Source: Noviherbaspirillum aridicola
Lineage (GTDB): Bacteria; Pseudomonadota; Gammaproteobacteria; Burkholderiales; Burkholderiaceae_D
Reading direction: 5' to 3'
Length of the DNA stretch: 64,000 bases
Assembly: GCF_019656455.1 (NCBI RefSeq)
Contig: NZ_BPMK01000018.1
Location: 1-64,000 of the forward strand
A program made the position numbers and the translations under genes. Of the stretch, positions 17,955 to 30,801 are shown in pieces. Numbering within the stretch: the first letter of the stretch is position 1; the number at the start of each line of letters is the position of its first letter. A model generated the notes under the pieces. The model was not told where the DNA came from. It made no database searches and saw only the letters and a list, made by a program, of their open reading frames with translations.

Positions 17955-18836
17955 TCAGCGCGTGCCGCGCAGCGCGGCGATGCGTTCCTCGATCGGCGGA
18001 TGGCTTGCGAAGAGCGAAGCCAGGCCGGACGAACCGCCGCTGATGCCGAAAGACTTGAAGTTCTGCGGCAGGCTCTCGTCGCTGCTCAGGCCGCCGAGAC
18101 GCGCGAGTGCCTTGACCATCGGCTGCGGCGAGCCGAGCAGCCTGGCCGAGCCGGCGTCTGCGCGGAATTCGCGGTAGCGCGAGAACCAGGCGACGATGAT
18201 CGAGGCGAGGATGCCGAACACGATCTCGCAGACGAATACCGTGACCATGTAGCCGATGCCGGGGCCGCGGTCGTCGTTGTTGCGGAATACCGCCTTGTCG
18301 ATCAGGAAGCCGACCACGCGGGCAAGGAAGACCACGAAGGTGTTGACCACGCCCTGGATCAGGGTCAGCGTCACCATGTCGCCGTTGGCGACGTGCGCGA
18401 TTTCGTGGCCCAGCACGGCTTCGACCTCATCCTTGGTCATGCTCTGCAGCAGGCCGGTCGAGACCGCCACCAGGGCGGAGTTCTTGAAGGCGCCGGTGGC
18501 GAAGGCATTCGGTTCGCCGTCATAGACCGCCACCTCGGGCATGGCGATGCCGGCGCGGTCGGACAGGCGCTTGACGGTATCGAGCAGCCACAGCTCGGTC
18601 GACGAGGACGGCGTGCCGATGACGCGCGCACCGGTCGACCACTTGGCCATCGGTTTGCTCATCAGCAGCGAAATGATGGAGCCGGTGAAACCGACCACCA
18701 GCGAAAATACCATCAGGCTGCCGAGGTCGAGTCCGTTCGCCGTCAGAAAACGGTTGGCGCCGAGCAGCGACAGCACCACCGACATGACCAGCATGACGGC
18801 AAGGTTGGTGGCAAGGAACAGGACGATTCTTTTCAT
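17955..18836 (-). CDS. htpX: Membrane-bound heat-shock protease HtpX
   Basis: A 293-residue M48 metalloprotease. Two N-terminal membrane segments (about 4-26 and 39-60), the zinc motif HEIAH (144-148) in [13 protein letters not shown], further membrane segments around 160-210 and the third ligand region [13 protein letters not shown]. HtpX degrades misfolded membrane proteins with FtsH. The ATG at 18836 is preceded by GAGGGT and gives the standard [12 protein letters not shown] start. Ends in a terminator hairpin. Confidence 0.95.
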   Translation of the reverse strand: MKRIVLFLATNLAVMLVMSVVLSLLGANRFLTANGLDLGSLMVFSLVVGFTGSIISLLMSKPMAKWSTGARVIGTPSSSTELWLLDTVKRLSDRAGIAMPEVAVYDGEPNAFATGAFKNSALVAVSTGLLQSMTKDEVEAVLGHEIAHVANGDMVTLTLIQGVVNTFVVFLARVVGFLIDKAVFRNNDDRGPGIGYMVTVFVCEIVFGILASIIVAWFSRYREFRADAGSARLLGSPQPMVKALARLGGLSSDESLPQNFKSFGISGGSSGLASLFASHPPIEERIAALRGTR

Positions 18837-18911
18837 TGTTACCCTCGAAGCAGACATCAACCGCCGGCAGCGGCGGCAATGTCACGAAAATGCGGTTGGC
18901 CGACGTAAATT

Positions 18912-19766
18912 TCAAGTCCGGCGCGAGGACTGCAGGCCCCAGTCGTGCCAGACCGGCTGCAGTGTCGCCGGCAGCGGCGGCAGGCCGCCGAGCTCCGTCT
19001 GCGACTCGCCCGGCGCATGAAAGTCCGAGCCGCGCGAGGCCAGCAGGCCGTATTGCTGCGCCACCTTCGCATAGACGGGATATTCCTCGGGCGTATGGCT
19101 GCCGGTCACCACTTCGATGCCGGCGCCGCCGAAACGCTTGAATTCCCGCAGGAAGACGTCCAGCTCCAGCTCATCGAGTTCGTAGCGGCCGGGATGGGCG
19201 ACCACGGCGATGCCGCCGGCGCCGCGTATCCAGCTCACCGCATCCTTGAGCGTGGCCCAGCGGTGCGGGACATAGCCGGGCTTGCCCTCGGTCAGATAAT
19301 TGCGGAACACTTCCGGCACATCGGCGCAGACGCCCCGCTCGATCAGATAGCGGGCGAAATGGGTGCGGGAGATCAGGTCGGGATTGCCGACGTATTTCAG
19401 CGCCCCCTCGAATGCATCCGGGATGCCGGCCTTCGCCAGCTGATCGGCCATCTCGCGTGCCCGGCGCTCGCGTCCCGAGCGGGTGCTGGCCAGGCCGCGT
19501 ACCAGGTCCTCGTTCTTTTCGTCAAACCGCAGTCCGACGACATGAATGGTGCGGGCGGCCCAGGTGATCGATATCTCGACCCCGGTCACGTGCTGCATGC
19601 CGAGGTCGCGGGCGGCCTCGCGCGCTTCGGCGACGCCGCCGATCTCGTCATGGTCGGTCAGTGCCCAGACGTCGACGCCGTTGGCATGCGCGAGCGCCGC
19701 CACCTGCGCGGGCGGAAGCGCGCCATCGGAGACGCTGGAATGGCAGTGGAGATCGACGTTGAGCAT
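18912..19766 (-). CDS. PHP-domain phosphoesterase (3',5'-nucleotide phosphatase/RNase AM type)
   Basis: A 284-residue PHP-family protein: MLNVDLHCHSSVSDG (His7, His9), VWALTDHDEIGG, HVTGVEIS, and the later VVAHPGRY and GSDFHAPG give the trinuclear metal site. Homologues such as YciV/RNase AM dephosphorylate 3',5'-nucleotides and trim RNA 5' ends. The ATG at 19766 is used; an in-frame TTG at 19778 is possible, but neither has a good ribosome binding site. It lies between the alpha/beta hydrolase gene and htpX. Confidence 0.85.
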   Translation of the reverse strand: MLNVDLHCHSSVSDGALPPAQVAALAHANGVDVWALTDHDEIGGVAEAREAARDLGMQHVTGVEISITWAARTIHVVGLRFDEKNEDLVRGLASTRSGRERRAREMADQLAKAGIPDAFEGALKYVGNPDLISRTHFARYLIERGVCADVPEVFRNYLTEGKPGYVPHRWATLKDAVSWIRGAGGIAVVAHPGRYELDELELDVFLREFKRFGGAGIEVVTGSHTPEEYPVYAKVAQQYGLLASRGSDFHAPGESQTELGGLPPLPATLQPVWHDWGLQSSRRT

Positions 19767-19833
19767 GGGGGAGAACAAAATGGCAACCGGCTTCGATTGT
19801 ACGCTCTCCGCCCTGCCGCCGCATTGCGTCCGC

Positions 19834-20706
19834 TTAGAGAAAATCCTCGATCAGGCCGGCCAGCCGTTCCGGCTGGTCATGGTGCAGCATGTGCCCCGCC
19901 GCCGGAACCGAGGCGGTTTTCACCTGCGGGATGAAAGCGATGCGGCGGTCGATCTCGACGCGCGCCTGTTCCTTCGGCCCCATCCAGCGCCAGGCCTCGG
20001 TCTCTTCGGCTTCGACCCACAGCACCGGCGCGCTGATACGCTGCCAGCAGGCCAGGACCTCCTCCACCCGGTACAGGACCGGGCTGCTGAGCTTGTGTGC
20101 GGGATCGCCGAGGATGACCCACTCCCCGCCGGCATTGCGTTCCGCCCAGTGCGAGGCGAGAAACGCGGCCCGCTCGTCGGACAGCCTCGGGTTGGTCTTC
20201 TGCAGCCGCGCCGCCACCTCTTCCAGAGTGGCATAGCCGCGCATCCCCGGCGGCGATTTCAGTTCATCCATCCATTTCGCATACCGTTCGGGCGCCTGTT
20301 CCGGCCGTGTCGCCGGCAGGCCGAAGCCTTCCAGGTTGATCAGGCGGGCGACACGATGCGGACGGACGCCGGCGTAGAGGCAGACGACGTTGCCGCCCAT
20401 GCTGTGACCGAGCAGCTTGACCGGCTGCTCCGGCGAGTAATGATCGAGCAGCGCGTCGAGGTCCCCGAGGTAATCCGCGAACCAGTAGCTGTCCACGCCG
20501 GGATTGCGGGTCAGGCCGAACCCGCGCCAGTCCGGCGCGATCACATGCCAGTCCCGCCGCAGGCAGTCGACCACGAACTGAAAGGATGCCGACATGTCCA
20601 TCCAGCCGTGCACCATGAAGAGCTTGGGAGCGCCCTCGTCGCCCCAGTGACGGACATGGTATTGCAGGCCCCGGACGGGAATGAATTCTGATCGCGATGG
20701 TGTCAT
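19834..20706 (-). CDS. Alpha/beta hydrolase
   Basis: A 290-residue alpha/beta-hydrolase-fold protein. The HGWMDMS oxyanion region (33-39), the nucleophile Ser102 in LLGHSMGGN and a C-terminal His in VPAAGHMLHHDQP form the expected triad. The substrate is unknown. It is read divergently from the acyl-CoA synthetase gene and the two may share control. The ATG at 20706 is taken because it starts just ahead of the conserved fold. Confidence 0.85.
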   Translation of the reverse strand: MTPSRSEFIPVRGLQYHVRHWGDEGAPKLFMVHGWMDMSASFQFVVDCLRRDWHVIAPDWRGFGLTRNPGVDSYWFADYLGDLDALLDHYSPEQPVKLLGHSMGGNVVCLYAGVRPHRVARLINLEGFGLPATRPEQAPERYAKWMDELKSPPGMRGYATLEEVAARLQKTNPRLSDERAAFLASHWAERNAGGEWVILGDPAHKLSSPVLYRVEEVLACWQRISAPVLWVEAEETEAWRWMGPKEQARVEIDRRIAFIPQVKTASVPAAGHMLHHDQPERLAGLIEDFL

Positions 20707-20760
20707 GTTCGTTGGATCCTGTGCGGCATGAATCGGCGGCATAATGCGGTGAGACCGCAC

Positions 20761-20791
20761 TGCACGTGCAATAAGAAAAGAACGACCGTTC
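20761..20791. promoter_or_regulatory. Operator-like dyads upstream of the acyl-CoA synthetase gene
   Basis: TGCACGTGCA (20761-20770) is a perfect palindrome. Ten bases further GAACG-AC-CGTTC (20780-20791) is a 5-bp dyad with a 2-base centre, the shape of TetR-family operators that control fatty-acid genes. Both lie between the divergent hydrolase and synthetase genes. The regulator is not in this window. Confidence 0.45.
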
Positions 20792-20812
20792 GATAATTAT
20801 AATGGAGGAACC

Positions 20813-22528
20813 ATGAAGTCTGCCGCAGCCCCTTCCCGTACGCCCGCCGTCGTCGACGAGTATCAGGCGCTTTACCGGGAGTTCCACTGGGCGGTGCCGG
20901 AGCGGATGAACATTGCACAGTTGTGCTGCACCCGGTGGAAGGACGACCCGGCGCGGATCGCGATTCACTATGAAGACGAACAAGGCGTCACTGCCAGCTA
21001 TGCCTATGCCTGGCTCGACGAGCAGTCGAACCGGCTCGCCAACGTGCTCGCGCGGCTGGGAGTAGGCCGGGGCGACCGCGTCGCGATCATCCTGCCGCAG
21101 CGCCCCGAAACCGCGGTGGCGCACATGGCCTGCTACAAGCTGGGCGCGGTGGCGATGCCGCTGTCCATCCTGTTCGGCCCGGATGCTTTGGAGTACAGGC
21201 TGCAGAACAGCGAAGCCGGCGTGGCCATCGTCGATCCGGCGGGCGCGCGCAACCTCGCCGAGGCCCTGCCGTCCTGCCCCCGCCTTGCCCACATCATCGC
21301 CGTCGATGGCGGCCCGGAAGGCGCGCTCGACTGGCGGCGCGAACTCGACGGCGCCGACAACGTTTTCGAACCGGCCGACACGCTCGCCACCGATCCGGCC
21401 GTGCTGATCTACACCAGCGGCACCACCGGGGCGCCCAAGGGCGCGCTGATTCCGCACTCGGCGATGATCGGCAACCTGACCGGTTTCGTCGCCTCGCAGA
21501 ACTGGTTTCCGCAGGAAGGCGACGTCTTCTGGTCGCCGGCCGACTGGGCCTGGACCGGCGGCCTGTGGGATGCGCTGCTGCCCACGCTCCATTTCGGCAT
21601 GCCCATCGTCGCTTACCGCGGCCGCTTCTCCGCGGAGACGGCCTTCCGCCTGCTCGAGAAATACGGCGTGACCAACACCTTCCTGTTTCCGACCGCCCTC
21701 AAGATGATGATGAAGGCGGTGCCCGCGCCGCGCGAACGGTATCGCCTGAAGCTGCGCGCCATCATGAGCGCGGGCGAAGCGGTCGGCGACGCGGTGTTCG
21801 GCTGGTGCGAATCGGCGCTGGGCGTGACGCCGAATGAGATGTTCGGCCAGACCGAGATGAACTACATCGTCGGCAACAGCGCGCAACGCTGGCCGGCCAG
21901 GCCTGGCAGCATGGGACGGCCCTACCCCGGTCATCAAGTCGCCGTGATCGACGACGATGGCAACCCGGTCGGCGCCGGGCAGACCGGCGAGGTGGCACTG
22001 CACCGGACCGACATCCACGGCCATCCCGACCCGATCTTCTTTCTCGGCTACTGGAAGAATCCCGAAGCGACGCGCAACAAGTACAGCGGCGACTGGTGCC
22101 GCACCGGCGACCTGGCAGCGATGGACGAGGACGGCTATCTCTGGTACCAGGGCCGGGCCGACGACATGTTCAAGGCCGCCGGGTACCGCATCGGCCCCTC
22201 GGAAATCGAAAACTGCCTGGTCAAGCATCCCGCGGTGGCGAATGTCGCCGTGGTGCCGAAGCCGGACGCCGAGCGCGGCAACCTGGTCAAGGCCTTCATC
22301 GTCCTCACGCCGGAAACGGCGCGCGGCACAGCCGAGGACGCGGCGCTGATCGCGCAGCTGCAGGAGCATGTGCGCGGCAAGCTCGCGCCCTATGAATATC
22401 CGAAGGAGATCGAGTTCATCGGGGAGCTGCCGATGACCACCACCGGCAAGGTGCAGCGGCGGGTCCTGCGCCTGCTGGAACAGGAGCGGGCGACGGCGGC
22501 GTCTAGTCAAACAGCCGGCGCGGCCTGA
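20813..22528 (+). CDS. AMP-forming acyl-CoA synthetase
   Basis: A 571-residue ANL-family enzyme. Motifs: YTSGTTGAPKGAL (P-loop-like), GQTEMNY, WCRTGDLAAMDEDGY with YQGRADDMFKAAGYRI (hinge), and catalytic Lys in TTTGKVQRR. It resembles acetyl/medium-chain acyl-CoA synthetases; the acid activated cannot be fixed from sequence. The ATG is preceded by GGAGG. The 3' end overlaps the convergent patatin gene by 26 bases. Confidence 0.88.
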   Translation: MKSAAAPSRTPAVVDEYQALYREFHWAVPERMNIAQLCCTRWKDDPARIAIHYEDEQGVTASYAYAWLDEQSNRLANVLARLGVGRGDRVAIILPQRPETAVAHMACYKLGAVAMPLSILFGPDALEYRLQNSEAGVAIVDPAGARNLAEALPSCPRLAHIIAVDGGPEGALDWRRELDGADNVFEPADTLATDPAVLIYTSGTTGAPKGALIPHSAMIGNLTGFVASQNWFPQEGDVFWSPADWAWTGGLWDALLPTLHFGMPIVAYRGRFSAETAFRLLEKYGVTNTFLFPTALKMMMKAVPAPRERYRLKLRAIMSAGEAVGDAVFGWCESALGVTPNEMFGQTEMNYIVGNSAQRWPARPGSMGRPYPGHQVAVIDDDGNPVGAGQTGEVALHRTDIHGHPDPIFFLGYWKNPEATRNKYSGDWCRTGDLAAMDEDGYLWYQGRADDMFKAAGYRIGPSEIENCLVKHPAVANVAVVPKPDAERGNLVKAFIVLTPETARGTAEDAALIAQLQEHVRGKLAPYEYPKEIEFIGELPMTTTGKVQRRVLRLLEQERATAASSQTAGAA

Positions 22529-23528
22529 ACGACGAACGCGCGCCGAGCGCGTGGAAGTTGTGCCGCAGCCAGGCATCGGCGCGCTCCCGCCCTTCCGCGT
22601 GCAGGCGGCGGATGAAAGCGGGATGGGCATTGAGCTTGCTGTGGCCGCCGAGCCGGGTCATCAGGTCGCGCGACTCCACCACGTGCATGTGCAGGTTGCG
22701 CAGCCGGCGTTCCATGCGGCCGAATGCGAACCAGCCGCGGCGCGCCTCGCGCTGGGCGAGCATCAGCGCCTGCAGCTCCGAGAAGAAAGTGGAGCTGAAG
22801 TTCATCTCCGTCAGCCGTTGCGAGATGTCGTCCGCCGTCACCGGCACCCGGGTGCGCGGACGCGGATGCAGCAGCACCGCGATGATGTCGTGTGCCGAGC
22901 AGCGGTGCACCAGCGGCAGCAGCGGCGGATTCGCCGTCAGCCCTCCATCCCAGTAGACCTCGCCGCCGATCTCCACCGCGCGGTGCAGCAGCGGCAGACA
23001 GGCCGAGGCGAGCAGCACTTCCACCGTCAGGTGCCGGGTGCGGAACAGCCGCAGCGTGCCGGTGCCGACATGGGTGGCGGCGATGAACAGGCGCAGCGGG
23101 CATTCGCGGCGCAGGCGCTCGAAATCGATCTGCTGCAGCAGGATGGCGCGCAGCGGATTGATGTCGAAGGGATTGAGCTGGTAGGGCGAAAAGATGCGCA
23201 GCAATGACAGCATGGGCTTGTAGGCGGGCGGGACGTCGGCCGCCGGCGCCAGCCGCGCGTGCTGCAGCACGGACTCGGGCACGCTGCTGAAGGGCGCGCT
23301 GCGCGCCACCGCCTCCCAGAAATCGGCCAGCGCGCGCCGCGCCCCGTCGCGCCCGCCGACGGTGTATCCATGCGCGAGAACGGCCGCGTTCATGGCCCCG
23401 GCGCTCGCGCCGCTTATCCCCTCGATGCGCACGCGGCCGTCCTCGAGCAGACGGTCGAGCACGCCCCAGGTGAACGCCCCGTGCGAGCCCCCTCCCTGCA
23501 GCGCGAGCGTGACCGGCTTGCTTTCCAT
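22503..23528 (-). CDS. Patatin-like phospholipase
   Basis: A 341-residue patatin. Oxyanion loop LQGGGSHGAF (Gly12-Gly17), nucleophile Ser42 in GASAG, and the Asp of the WDGGLTANPP motif form the Ser-Asp dyad. A DUF3734-like region follows. Such proteins are acyl hydrolases on phospholipids or polyhydroxyalkanoate-related substrates; the substrate here is unknown. The ATG at 23528 is chosen as the family N-terminus (MESKPVTLALQGGG). It overlaps the synthetase gene tail-to-tail. Confidence 0.86.
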   Translation of the reverse strand: MESKPVTLALQGGGSHGAFTWGVLDRLLEDGRVRIEGISGASAGAMNAAVLAHGYTVGGRDGARRALADFWEAVARSAPFSSVPESVLQHARLAPAADVPPAYKPMLSLLRIFSPYQLNPFDINPLRAILLQQIDFERLRRECPLRLFIAATHVGTGTLRLFRTRHLTVEVLLASACLPLLHRAVEIGGEVYWDGGLTANPPLLPLVHRCSAHDIIAVLLHPRPRTRVPVTADDISQRLTEMNFSSTFFSELQALMLAQREARRGWFAFGRMERRLRNLHMHVVESRDLMTRLGGHSKLNAHPAFIRRLHAEGRERADAWLRHNFHALGARSSFRPRRLFD

Positions 23529-23629
23529 AGGCGGCAATATCGACGGATGCACGGGGGTGGCCGGGCGCGGTATGCGCAGACGCCGCACCCCGATGCAACG
23601 GAAGACGGAAGACGGAAGACAGGAGACGC

Positions 23630-23875
23630 TTATTTCTTGGCTTCTTCAGCCTTTTCCTGCATCTTCTGGCCGAGTTCCTGCATGCCCTGGCCGGCCTTGC
23701 CGGCGAGTTCGTTCATCTTTTCCCCGGCCTGGCTCGCCGCCTGGTCGATCTTTTCGCCGGCCTGCTGGGCCGGCCCGGCGCCTGCGGCCTCGTCACGTTT
23801 CTCGCATCCCGCCAGAGCCGCGACGAGCGCCGCGCCGGCGAACAAGGCAACAACGGATTTCACGCGCTTCAACAT
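23630..23875 (-). CDS. Small lipoprotein with helical tail
   Basis: An 81-residue lipoprotein. The signal ends VAALAGC, with Cys24. The mature part is a charged amphipathic helix rich in Ala/Gly/Glu/Lys with repeated QAGEKID/QAGEKMN and ELGQKMQEKAEEAKK units, resembling Lpp-like or entericidin-like small lipoproteins, but not a firm match. The ATG at 23875 is used because GGGAGG lies six bases upstream; the ATG at 23896 comes before that site. Function unknown. Confidence 0.75.
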   Translation of the reverse strand: MLKRVKSVVALFAGAALVAALAGCEKRDEAAGAGPAQQAGEKIDQAASQAGEKMNELAGKAGQGMQELGQKMQEKAEEAKK

Positions 23876-23983
23876 GGCATACCTCCCTGTCGGCAAGACG
23901 ATGACGTTTCGTCATCCATGCTGACAGTGACTGCCGCAATGCAGCGAAGTTTCTGCAACTTGTTCCTGCGCAAGCCCGCCAGA

Positions 23984-24811
23984 TTATCCTCGCAGAGCGG
24001 CGAGTTCGGCCTCGCTGAACCCGGCGGCGCGCCGGGCTTCGACATTGAAGGGGCCGCGCAGCGGCGGCGCCTTGTAGCGCGCGGCGAGATCGGCATAGGT
24101 CTGCAGCGGGTCGATGCCGCGTTCGGTGCAGAGGAAGCCGAACCAGCGATTGCCGATGGCGACATGCCCGATCTCGTCGCGCAGGATGATGTCGAGAATT
24201 TCCGCCGCCTTCAGGTCCCCCGCCTGCGCGAGTTTTGCCCGGACCGCCGGCGAGGCATCCAGGCCGCGCGCTTCCATCGTCCGCGGCACGAGCGCGATGC
24301 GCGCGAGCACGTCGCCGGCGGTTTTTTGCGCCATGTCCCACAGGCTGTTGTGGGCGGGGAAGTCGCCATACGCATGGCCGAGGGTCTCCAGGTGCGCGGC
24401 CAGCAGGGAGAAATGCAGGGCCTCCTCGGCCGCCACCTTCAGCCAGTCCTCATAGTAGGCCGCCGGCATGCCGGGGAAGCGCCAGATGGCGTCGAGGGCG
24501 AGATTGATGGCGTTGAATTCGATATGCGCAAGCGCGTGGATCATCGCCGCGCGGCCCTCCGGGGTGCCCATTGAGCGATGCTTCACCGCCAGCGGCGGCA
24601 CGAGTTCGGGACGCGGCGGCCGGCCGGGGACCGGAAGCCGGCTCGCCAGGCGCGCGCCGCAGTCCAGCGCGAGCGCGCCGCGCCGGTAATCCTCCGCCAT
24701 GGCTGCCACGCCGCGCGCCTTGGCCCCGGCTTCCGTCACGCACAGCCAGTGCAGCGCGGCAGCACGCAATTCCCTGTCTACAAGCTCCTCGGGAGCGGCT
24801 GAAGCAATCAT
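23984..24811 (-). CDS. DUF455 ferritin-like protein
   Basis: A 275-residue protein of the DUF455 ferritin-like family. Helical bundle with candidate iron ligands HALAHIEFNAINLALDA (about 119-135), VAAEEALHFSLLAAHLE and ILRDEIGHVAIGNRWF. The family is related to MiaE-type diiron enzymes, but its reaction is not established. The frame is open to 24913; the ATG at 24811 is used because the upstream part lacks family similarity. Divergent from the carbonic-anhydrase gene with a symmetric dyad between. Confidence 0.78.
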   Translation of the reverse strand: MIASAAPEELVDRELRAAALHWLCVTEAGAKARGVAAMAEDYRRGALALDCGARLASRLPVPGRPPRPELVPPLAVKHRSMGTPEGRAAMIHALAHIEFNAINLALDAIWRFPGMPAAYYEDWLKVAAEEALHFSLLAAHLETLGHAYGDFPAHNSLWDMAQKTAGDVLARIALVPRTMEARGLDASPAVRAKLAQAGDLKAAEILDIILRDEIGHVAIGNRWFGFLCTERGIDPLQTYADLAARYKAPPLRGPFNVEARRAAGFSEAELAALRG

Positions 24812-24820
24812 GGTGCAAGA

Positions 24821-24859
24821 GTAGAATGACGGGTTTGCCAACGAAACCGACGATTCTAC
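24821..24859. promoter_or_regulatory. Symmetric dyad in the DUF455/carbonic anhydrase gap
   Basis: GTAGAAT (24821-24827) pairs with ATTCTAC (24853-24859), and GGTTT (24832-24836) with AAACC (24844-24848), with equal 4-base spacers (GACG on both sides) and a 7-base centre. It fills most of the 56-base gap between divergent genes, so it may be a shared operator. Confidence 0.45.
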
Positions 24860-24867
24860 GAAAAACC

Positions 24868-25392
24868 ATGGCCATCTACCAACTCGGCGAGCACGCGCCC
24901 GACATCGACGCATCCGCCTACATCGCCGACGACGCGAACGTTATCGGCAAGGTCAGGATCGAAGCCAATGCCAGCATCTGGTTCGGGGTGACGATCCGCG
25001 GCGACAATGACCTGATCACGATCGGCGAGAACAGCAATGTGCAGGAGGGCACGGTCATGCACACCGACCCCGGCAAGCCGCTGACCGTGGGCCGCGACGT
25101 CACCGTCGGGCACCAGGCCATGCTTCACGGCTGCCACATCGGCGACGGTTCGCTGATCGGAATCCAGGCCGTCGTACTCAACGGCGCGAAGATCGGACGG
25201 AACTGCCTGGTCGGCGCCGGCGCCCTGGTCACCGAGGGCAAGGAATTTCCCGACAACTCCCTGATCATCGGCTCCCCCGCGAGGGCGGTACGCACGCTCG
25301 GCGAGGATGATATCGCGCGCATGCAGGCGGGCACCGCCAGCTACGTCGCGCGCGGCCGATTGTTCAAGCAGGGTCTCAAGCGGATTGGATAG
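24868..25392 (+). CDS. Gamma carbonic anhydrase family protein
   Basis: A 174-residue left-handed beta-helix (hexapeptide repeat) protein (NVIGKVRIEANASIWFGVTI, then IRGDNDLITIGENSNVQEG). Candidate zinc His residues are in VMHTDPGKP and in VGHQAMLHGCHIGDG. Such YrdA/PaaY-type proteins are trimeric and bind metal; some have carbonic anhydrase activity and others thioesterase or unknown roles. The ATG at 24868 gives the standard start. hslO follows two bases after the stop, so they form an operon. Confidence 0.88.
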   Translation: MAIYQLGEHAPDIDASAYIADDANVIGKVRIEANASIWFGVTIRGDNDLITIGENSNVQEGTVMHTDPGKPLTVGRDVTVGHQAMLHGCHIGDGSLIGIQAVVLNGAKIGRNCLVGAGALVTEGKEFPDNSLIIGSPARAVRTLGEDDIARMQAGTASYVARGRLFKQGLKRIG

Positions 25393-25394
25393 GA

Positions 25395-26318
25395 ATGGAT
25401 ACGCTACAACGATTTATCTTTGAAAACGCCGCGGTGCGGGGCGAACTCGTCGAAATCTCCGAAACCTGGCGCCAGGTGCAGGCGCGGGCCGATTACCCGG
25501 CGCCGGTGCGCGCGCTGCTCGGCGAAATGCTGGCGGCGGCTGCCCTGCTGTCGGCCAATCTGAAGTTCAACGGCATGATCGTGATGCAGATGCACGGTGA
25601 CGGCCCGGTCCGCCTGCTGGTGGTGGAATGCGACTCCGATCTGAACATGCGGGCCACCGCCAAACTCGCGCCCGGGGCGGAAGTGGCGCCGGATGCGACG
25701 CTGACGCAACTCGTCAACGCACACGGCCATGGTCGCTTCGTCATCACCCTCGATCCGAAGGACAAGCTGCCCGGGCAGCAGCCCTACCAGGGCATCGTGC
25801 CGCTGGACGGCGAATCCGTCGCGGTAGTCATCGAAAACTACATGCTGCGCTCCGAACAGCTCGACACCCGCCTGTGGGTCGCCGCCGACACCCATGTCTC
25901 GCGCGGACTGCTGCTGCAGAAGCTTCCCAAGGAAGGCGGCACCGGCGCCCAGGTGGAGGATGACGTCGAAACCTGGAATCGCATCGTGACGCTGGCGTCC
26001 ACGCTGCGCACCGAAGAGATGCTCGCCACCGACATCAACACGCTGCTGCGCCGGCTGTTCTGGGAAGAGACGCTGCGGGTGTTCGAACCGCGCCACCCGC
26101 ACTTCCAGTGCACCTGCTCGCGGGAGAAGGTCGGCAACATGCTCATCATGCTCGGCAGGGACGAGATCGATTCGGCGCTCGCGGACCTGGGGAAGCTGGC
26201 GATCAATTGCGACTTCTGCGGGCAGCTGTATGAATTCGACAAGGTCGACTGCGCGCAGCTGTTCGCCGCGGCCAACACGCCGGATGCGATGCAGCAGCCG
26301 GGCAGCGCCCGGCATTGA
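25395..26318 (+). CDS. hslO: Redox-regulated chaperone Hsp33
   Basis: A 307-residue Hsp33. The N-terminal fold (MDTLQRFIFENAAVRGELVE) is followed by the C-terminal zinc switch: C-x-C in FQCTCSREK and C-x2-C in CDFCGQ. Oxidation by hypochlorous acid or peroxide with unfolding releases zinc and switches on holdase activity. It lies two bases after the carbonic-anhydrase-like gene and is probably cotranscribed. Confidence 0.95.
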   Translation: MDTLQRFIFENAAVRGELVEISETWRQVQARADYPAPVRALLGEMLAAAALLSANLKFNGMIVMQMHGDGPVRLLVVECDSDLNMRATAKLAPGAEVAPDATLTQLVNAHGHGRFVITLDPKDKLPGQQPYQGIVPLDGESVAVVIENYMLRSEQLDTRLWVAADTHVSRGLLLQKLPKEGGTGAQVEDDVETWNRIVTLASTLRTEEMLATDINTLLRRLFWEETLRVFEPRHPHFQCTCSREKVGNMLIMLGRDEIDSALADLGKLAINCDFCGQLYEFDKVDCAQLFAAANTPDAMQQPGSARH

Positions 26319-26336
26319 TATCGGGGGAGCGGCCGT

Positions 26337-26654
26337 CTAGTCGGCGGCCGCGGGCAAGGGCGGCAAGGGCGCGGATTTCGCGTTGGGCTCGACGATCTGG
26401 ACGAAGATTTCCCCCTCCCTGATCATGCCGAGCTCATAGCGGGCGCGCTCTTCCACGGCTTCGGTTCCTTCGCGCAGGTCGCGCACTTCGGATTCGAGCT
26501 TGGCGTTGCGCGCCTTGAGCCCTTCATTCTTTTTCTGCGCCTCGACCACCTGGTTATCCAGGTCCCAGACGCGCAGCCAGCCGCCCTTGCCCAGCCAAAG
26601 CGGAAGCTGGATCAAGAGGAGCAAGGCGGCGAGGCTAAGCGTAATCAGGCGCAT
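26337..26654 (-). CDS. ftsB: Cell division protein FtsB
   Basis: A 105-residue bitopic protein: one N-terminal membrane segment ([20 protein letters not shown]), then a coiled coil (about 30-75) and [20 protein letters not shown], typical of FtsB. It acts with FtsL and FtsQ in the divisome. It follows eno by 78 bases, the usual betaproteobacterial order; the C-terminal Pro/Ala tail is variable. Confidence 0.92.
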   Translation of the reverse strand: MRLITLSLAALLLLIQLPLWLGKGGWLRVWDLDNQVVEAQKKNEGLKARNAKLESEVRDLREGTEAVEERARYELGMIREGEIFVQIVEPNAKSAPLPPLPAAAD

Positions 26655-26670
26655 GCGGCATTCTATGCGA

Positions 26671-26708
26671 AACAGTGACCTGGGAGCGGACGCCCCGAGG
26701 TCACTGTT
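26671..26708. repeat. 11-bp inverted repeat between eno and ftsB
   Basis: AACAGTGACCT (26671-26681) and AGGTCACTGTT (26698-26708) are perfect inverted arms around a 16-base GC-rich loop. There is no T run on either side, so it is not a classical terminator. It fills half of the 78-base gap and would fold in the eno-ftsB mRNA, perhaps as a processing or attenuation structure. Confidence 0.65.
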
Positions 26709-26732
26709 GCTTGGACGACGCTAACTTGTCAA

Positions 26733-28031
<1,299 letters not shown>

Positions 28032-28173
28032 TCAAAGTAATTCCATTGTTCGTGGCCGCCGGGCCGGCGCCGTCGTTTCCCCTTCCGGCGGCGGCTGGCG
28101 GTACGTCCGTTCGGCGATGCGCAAGATTATTCCCGCGCCCCGGGCGCCTCGCACCCAGAAATCGCAAAAACGG

Positions 28174-30727
<2,554 letters not shown>

Positions 30728-30801
30728 CCCCAAACCGGTGCCCGGATTGGCGGTCACGGATGCGACGCCGACCTGGGGATTTATACAGATCGGGCGCGCG
30801 C

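Noticed and set aside
20264-22630. 788-codon minus-strand frame across the acyl-CoA synthetase gene
   Set aside because: It lies antisense to a clear enzyme and merges into the hydrolase gene in the wrong frame.
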